Assembly (NCBI GenBank): GCA_003171235.1
Contig: PMYM01000204.1
Span: 1 to 8,895, forward strand
Direction: 5' to 3'
DNA: 8,895 bases
Origin: Phycisphaerales bacterium
GTDB taxonomy: Bacteria; Planctomycetota; Phycisphaerae; SM23-33
Both the position numbers and the translations under genes were made by a program. The notes beneath the pieces were generated by a model. That model was not told the DNA's origin. It did not search any database and was given only the letters and a program-made list of their open reading frames with translations. Below, in pieces: positions 6,452 to 8,895 of this stretch. Within the stretch, counting starts at the first letter, position 1; every line of letters begins with the position of its first letter.

Positions 6452-7549
6452 GTGAACGACAACGGCGACATCCTTACCGTCCGTGACCTGCGGACGTGGT
6501 TCTTCACCCAGGACGGGGTGGTCAAGGCCGTCGACGGCGTGTCCTTTCGGGTCGCTCGGCGGCAGACCGTTGCCCTGGTGGGCGAGAGCGGCTGCGGCAA
6601 GAGCGTCACCGCCATGTCCATCATGGGCCTGGTGCCCGATCCCCCGGGCAAGGTTCAGCCCGGCAGCGGGATCGTCCTGGACGGCCGCTCGCTGGTGGGC
6701 CTGAGCGAGTCGCACATGCGGCAGGTCCGCGGGGCCCAGGTGGCCATGATCTTCCAGGAGCCGATGACCAGCCTCAACCCCGTCTACACCGTGGGCAGCC
6801 AGATCACGGAGGCCATCCGGCTTCACCAGAAGGTTCCCGGCGGGCGGGCGCGGCAACTGGCGATCGAGGTCCTGGGCCAGGTGGGCATTCCCGACGCCGC
6901 CCGGCGCATCGACGACTATCCCCACCAGATGTCCGGCGGCATGCGCCAGCGCGTCATGATCGCCATGGCCCTGTCCTGCAATCCCAAGCTGCTGATCGCC
7001 GACGAGCCGACCACCGCCCTGGACGTCACCATCCAGGCCCAGATACTGGACCTGCTGCGGCGCATCCAGGCCCAGCGCGGCCTGTCCATCCTGCTCATCA
7101 CGCATGACCTGGCGGTGGTGGCCGAGACGGCCGACGTGGTGGCGGTGATGTACGCCAGCAAGCTGGTCGAACTGGCCGACGTGGATGCGCTGTTCGCCCG
7201 CCCGCTGCATCCTTACACCCAGGGGCTCTTCAAGTCCATCCCGCGCATCGGCCAGGGCAAGCGCCGCCTGGAAGCCATTCCCGGCAACGTGCCCAACCCG
7301 CTGAATTTCCCCAGCGGCTGCAAGTTCCACCCGCGCTGCCCGCTGACGCGCCGGCAGGCGGCGGGCCTGCCGGCCGGCCAGGTCGTGGCCATTAACCTCG
7401 ACGGCCAGGAGACGCCCGCGGCGACCAGATGCGTCCGCCAGGAGCCGCCCTTGCGCGAGGTCCAGCCGGGCCACTGGTGCGCCTGCTGGTTCTGCCCGGG
7501 ATACGAAGGGGCGCCCCAAAGCGATCCGAGCATAGAAAAGAAAATCTAA
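6452..7549 (+). CDS. oppD: ABC peptide importer, ATPase OppD/DppD type
   Basis: A 365-residue cytoplasmic ATPase. It contains Walker A GESGCGKS (44-51), Q-loop FQEPMTSLNP (Q102), the ABC signature SGGMRQR (161-167), Walker B LLIADEP (D184, E185), and the H-loop ITHD (H218). The C-terminal peptide-importer domain has HPYTQGL (253-259), GCKFHPRCP (289-297) and further cysteines at 327, 343, 345 and 348. It should pair with OppF and drive OppB-OppC. GTG 6452 is preferred as the start because it aligns the protein residue for residue with OppF (xxxNGDILTVRDL). In-frame TTG 6437 and GTG 6443 would add a few residues. No ribosome binding site is visible, and repeat element A ends 17 bases upstream. 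The C-terminal tail after Cys348 (ending SIEKKI) is A-rich in DNA and runs into repeat element B, so it may have been altered by that element. Confidence 0.92.
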   Translation: MNDNGDILTVRDLRTWFFTQDGVVKAVDGVSFRVARRQTVALVGESGCGKSVTAMSIMGLVPDPPGKVQPGSGIVLDGRSLVGLSESHMRQVRGAQVAMIFQEPMTSLNPVYTVGSQITEAIRLHQKVPGGRARQLAIEVLGQVGIPDAARRIDDYPHQMSGGMRQRVMIAMALSCNPKLLIADEPTTALDVTIQAQILDLLRRIQAQRGLSILLITHDLAVVAETADVVAVMYASKLVELADVDALFARPLHPYTQGLFKSIPRIGQGKRRLEAIPGNVPNPLNFPSGCKFHPRCPLTRRQAAGLPAGQVVAINLDGQETPAATRCVRQEPPLREVQPGHWCACWFCPGYEGAPQSDPSIEKKI

Positions 7550-7662
7550 AAGCTGAAAACTGAAAGCTGAAACAAGACACGGAAAAACTGAAAACTGAAA
7601 ATCGAAAAGTGAGAGCCACAGTCGGCACCCTGTTTTATTTCAGCTTTCAGCTTTCAGCTTTT
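7548..7662. repeat. Heptamer-armed inverted repeat element B (oppD-oppF gap)
   Basis: Bases 7548-7572 pair with 7638-7662: 25 positions with one mismatch (A7559 against C), both arms built from GAAAGCT/AGCTTTC units. The middle of 65 bases again carries degenerate TGAAA units and is less purine-rich at its end. The right arm is nearly identical to that of element A (TATTTCAGCTTT then AGCTTTCAGCTTT, one difference). The left arm begins inside the oppD stop codon. The right arm ends in a run of five T, so the RNA stem could slow or end some transcription, but the stem is AT-rich and this is only a possibility. Confidence 0.85.
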
Positions 7663-7712
7663 TATGCAAGGACGCTTTTTGAGAAGCGAGACCAATTGCC
7701 AACCTGGCCAAT

Positions 7713-8774
7713 ATGAGTGAAAACGGAGATATCCTGACGGTCCGCGACCTCAAGACCTACTTCCCGGTTCGCGGCAAGCACTTTGCGCGGCTGTACGTCC
7801 GGGCCGTGGATGGCGTGAGCTTCTCCATCCCCTCCGGCGCCACCCTGGCCCTGGTGGGCGAGAGCGGCTCGGGCAAGACCACCGTCGGCCGCGGCCTCCT
7901 GGGCCTTTTGCCCGGTAACGCCGAAGTCAGCGGCCAGGTGCTCTTTGAGGGCCGCAGCCTCTTGGGGCTGTCGCACTCGCAGATGCGCCCGTTGCGGCGG
8001 GACATGCAGATAATCTTCCAGGATCCTTACGGCAGTCTCAACCCGCGCATGACCGTCGGCTCGATCATCGAGGAGCCGATGAAGGTGCACCGGCTGCATG
8101 GCGGCAGGCGGCAGCGGCGGCAGATGGTGGCCCAACTGCTGGGGCGCGTCGGCCTGGAGAGCGTCCACGCCGGCCGCTACCCCCACGAGTTCTCCGGCGG
8201 ACAACGCCAGCGCATCGGCATCGCCCGCGCCCTGGCCAGCAACCCCCGCTTCATCGTCTGCGACGAGCCGGTCAGCGCCCTGGACGTTTCCATCCAGTCG
8301 CAGATCCTCAACCTGCTGTCGGACCTGCAGGAGGAGTACCGGCTGACCTACCTGTTCATCGCCCACAACCTGGCCGTGGTGGAGCATTTCGCCGACGTGG
8401 TGGCGGTGATGTACCTGGGGCGGGTGGTGGAAATCGCCGGCCGCGACGAACTCTACGCCCATCCCCGGCACCCTTACACGCAGTCGCTCTTCGCCGCCGT
8501 GCCCGTGCCCGACCCGCGGCGCCGCAGCCGGCCGGTGCAGCTTGAGGGCGAGACGCCCTCGCCCATCAGCCCGCCGGCGGGCTGCTCCTTCCACCCGCGC
8601 TGCCCGCTGAGCCGCGAAGTGGCTGCCGGCCTGAGCGATGACCAGACCGCCGTCGTGGACGTTCTTGGCCGGCCGGTGAGGCTGACGCGAATCTGCGCCC
8701 AGAGCGACCCGCAACTGCTGGGCCTGTCAGACCAGCCCCAGCACTGCCACGCCTGCCATCTCAGGCGGCAATAA
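7713..8774 (+). CDS. oppF: ABC peptide importer, ATPase OppF/DppF type
   Basis: A 353-residue cytoplasmic ATPase, the second half of the OppD-OppF motor. Motifs are complete: Walker A GESGSGKT (49-56), Q-loop IFQDPYGSLNPRMTV (Q103; this wording is characteristic of OppF/DppF), signature SGGQRQR (161-167), Walker B FIVCDEP (D184, E185), and the H-loop IAHN (H218, with Asn instead of the common Asp after it). The C-terminal domain has HPYTQSL (253-259), CSFHPRCP (291-298), Cys328 and HCHACH (Cys345, Cys348). ATG 7713 gives MSENGDILTVRDL, matching the OppD start. No convincing ribosome binding site is seen; the nearest purine run (GAGAAGCGAG, 7681-7690) is more than 20 bases away. It is the last gene of the operon in this window, and no terminator hairpin follows it. 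Confidence 0.93.
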   Translation: MSENGDILTVRDLKTYFPVRGKHFARLYVRAVDGVSFSIPSGATLALVGESGSGKTTVGRGLLGLLPGNAEVSGQVLFEGRSLLGLSHSQMRPLRRDMQIIFQDPYGSLNPRMTVGSIIEEPMKVHRLHGGRRQRRQMVAQLLGRVGLESVHAGRYPHEFSGGQRQRIGIARALASNPRFIVCDEPVSALDVSIQSQILNLLSDLQEEYRLTYLFIAHNLAVVEHFADVVAVMYLGRVVEIAGRDELYAHPRHPYTQSLFAAVPVPDPRRRSRPVQLEGETPSPISPPAGCSFHPRCPLSREVAAGLSDDQTAVVDVLGRPVRLTRICAQSDPQLLGLSDQPQHCHACHLRRQ

Positions 8775-8786
8775 CAAACGGATCGC

Positions 8787-8821
8787 CGCAGAGGCGCAGA
8801 GAACGCAGAGAAACCGCAGAG
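8787..8821. repeat. Cluster of four CGCAGAG repeats downstream of oppF
   Basis: Identical CGCAGAG heptamers start at 8787, 8795, 8804 and 8815, separated by one, two and four bases. Similar short degenerate repeats (CGCAGAG or CACAGAG units) are common between genes in several bacterial phyla and usually have no known function. The cluster starts 12 bases after the oppF stop. The rest of the window (8822-8895) shows no gene or terminator, only two similar short boxes (TAAAGCAGTT at 8835 and TAGAGCAGTT at 8871). Confidence 0.75.
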
Positions 8822-8895
8822 AAAACAAGTTAATTAAAGCAGTTCAATAATTCAAAGCGGCGTTCGCACTTAGAGCAGTTTGCAGAAGCCTGTAG

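Noticed and set aside
7638..7665. Right arm of element B as an intrinsic terminator between oppD and oppF
   Set aside because: A T-run follows, but the stem is AT-rich, the loop is 65 bases, and oppF downstream is needed for the same transporter. Partial attenuation remains possible, but a terminator call is not supported.

Overview
This is a GC-rich bacterial window with all genes on the plus strand. Five of the seven genes form a complete ABC importer of the oligopeptide/dipeptide (Opp/Dpp, PepT) class. The order is binding protein, two permeases, two ATPases (oppA-oppB-oppC-oppD-oppF, about 1817-8774). The host looks like a Gram-negative-type bacterium. Ala/Pro/Ser-rich tails and linkers in three different proteins, GTG starts, and repeat-rich intergenic gaps suggest Planctomycetota (Phycisphaerae-like). 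That placement is inference from style, not from a marker gene.

Layout: the 3' end of an unidentified gene (to 386) is followed by a 200-bp gap holding a good sigma70-type promoter (TTGACA, 17 bp, TACTAT). Next comes a gene for an exported, helical, unidentified protein (588-1670). A 146-bp gap follows with a long near-perfect hairpin (1747-1797) just ahead of oppA. oppA, oppB and oppC are tightly packed: both junctions are ATGA stop/start overlaps. The oppC-oppD and oppD-oppF junctions are instead open gaps of 158 and 163 bp, each mostly filled by a related repeat element with arms made of the heptamer GAAAGCT. After oppF the window ends in a short cluster of CGCAGAG repeats.

How the genes work together: OppA should capture peptides (or another ligand of the SBP family 5 type) in the periplasm and deliver them to the OppB-OppC channel. 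The OppD-OppF heterodimer powers transport by ATP hydrolysis; all nucleotide-binding motifs are intact in both. Substrate cannot be read from the sequence, so opp symbols are family-level names and dpp would be equally defensible.

The points most worth a second look are the paired heptamer elements in the operon gaps, the roughly 200-residue extracytoplasmic insert in OppB, the hairpin in the oppA leader, and a lengthened Cys-motif spacing shared by OppD and OppF. I see no CRISPR array, transposase, tRNA/rRNA or defence system. The core is an ordinary transporter with unusual decorations.
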